12,654 bases of DNA from Thermoprotei archaeon (GTDB taxonomy: Archaea; Thermoproteota; Thermoprotei_A; Sulfolobales; Ignisphaeraceae): NCBI GenBank assembly GCA_003661775.1, contig QMWT01000022.1:1-12654 (forward strand), written 5' to 3'. The notes below the pieces were generated by a model. The model searched no databases, was not told where the DNA came from, and worked only from the letters and a program-made list of their open reading frames with translations. The stretch's first letter is position 1. The number at the start of each line of letters is the position of its first letter. Below, one piece after another: positions 12,349 through 12,654 of the stretch. A program made the translations under genes and the position numbers.

Positions 12349-12654
12349 ATGGTCAGAGTAATCGTAGTGAGGAGGAGTACGGCTCCTGCTACGCTGTTGA
12401 TAAGCACAGCGCTCCTCGGCATGTGGACTATCTACGTATTGCTGAACAGCGCCATGTACTCGCTGGTACTATTGCCGGTACTTCTTCTCGGTCTGTACAC
12501 GTGGCTTAAAACGGTGAGCATCAACAATCTTTTGAGGAACGTGGCTAGCGATGTAGAGCTTGCTGATGGGTCTATCACCTTCAGGAGCTTCAGCTACGAG
12601 CCTGGGATGCTCACGCTGGCCTCCGTGAAAGGTAGGGAATACATAAGTTATAGG
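12349..12654 (+). CDS. Hypothetical membrane protein (3'-truncated by the window edge)
   Basis: An open frame of 102 codons that runs off the right edge. The N-terminus has a short basic start (MVRVIVVRR) followed by two close hydrophobic segments (roughly residues 14-34 and 36-50), as in a membrane hairpin, then a polar region with beta-strand character (DVELADGSITFRSFSYEPGM). I do not recognise the family. The ATG at 12349 has GGTG 9 bases upstream; an in-frame GTG at 12337 overlaps that site and is less likely. An upstream in-frame TAG at 12307 bounds the frame. It is divergent from the dUTPase gene. Confidence 0.6.
   Translation, partial: MVRVIVVRRSTAPATLLISTALLGMWTIYVLLNSAMYSLVLLPVLLLGLYTWLKTVSINNLLRNVASDVELADGSITFRSFSYEPGMLTLASVKGREYISYR

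Noticed and set aside
1..12654. Prophage, insertion sequence, CRISPR array, defence or toxin system
   Set aside because: No transposase, integrase, cas gene, repeat-spacer series or toxin-antitoxin pair is visible; Sir2 here is a stand-alone single-domain sirtuin with a normal metabolic size, and NurA-HerA-type anti-phage pairing is not supported because no HerA gene is adjacent.

Overview
The window looks like chromosome from a hyperthermophilic archaeon, most likely a crenarchaeon (Thermoproteota) of the Desulfurococcales/Pyrodictiaceae type. This is inferred from a NurA nuclease, a crenarchaeal-type dUTPase, an archaeal COG0731-like radical SAM protein, TATA-box promoters a short distance upstream of starts, GGTGA/GGAGG ribosome-binding sites, many TTG and GTG starts, frequent AGA/AGG and ATA codons, and very tight packing. 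The species cannot be fixed from the sequence. I see no tRNA, rRNA, CRISPR array or insertion sequence.

Layout. Positions 1-655 (+) hold the 3' end of a membrane family-2 glycosyltransferase. Positions 627-4009 (-) are a four-gene operon that matches the alpha, gamma, delta and beta subunits of a dye-linked L-proline dehydrogenase-type flavo-iron-sulfur complex, with overlapping genes and good Shine-Dalgarno sites. Next on the minus strand come a Gfo/Idh/MocA sugar dehydrogenase (4054-4968), the nuclease NurA (5036-6265), a 233-base gap, and a MoeB/ThiF-like adenylating enzyme (6499-7230). Divergent from the last is a HAD phosphatase (7371-8036, +), whose tail overlaps a sirtuin on the minus strand (8026-8778). 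A symmetrical TATA element lies between the sirtuin and a PiT phosphate permease (8857-10055, +). The permease is split by a -1 frame change at a G run. Convergent with it are a DUF47/PhoU-like protein and a radical SAM protein (10041-11709, -), then a dUTPase (11767-12243, -). A divergent membrane protein of unknown function (12349 onward, +) runs off the window.

How the genes fit together. The proline dehydrogenase-like operon would oxidise an imino or amino acid on the beta subunit and pass electrons through the iron-sulfur subunits to the alpha subunit. PiT and DUF47 are a familiar functional pair in phosphate uptake, but here they are convergent with overlapping ends rather than in one operon. 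The other genes are housekeeping or unlinked: NurA in DNA end resection, dUTPase in nucleotide-pool hygiene, a SIRT5-class sirtuin, and a sulfur-carrier-activating-type E1 enzyme.

The points most worth a second look are the frameshifted phosphate permease, the probable CTG start of the dehydrogenase beta subunit, the class III acyl-pocket signature in the sirtuin, the E1-like enzyme lacking the usual catalytic cysteine, and small perfect palindromes in three promoter regions. I do not see a clearly novel multi-gene system.
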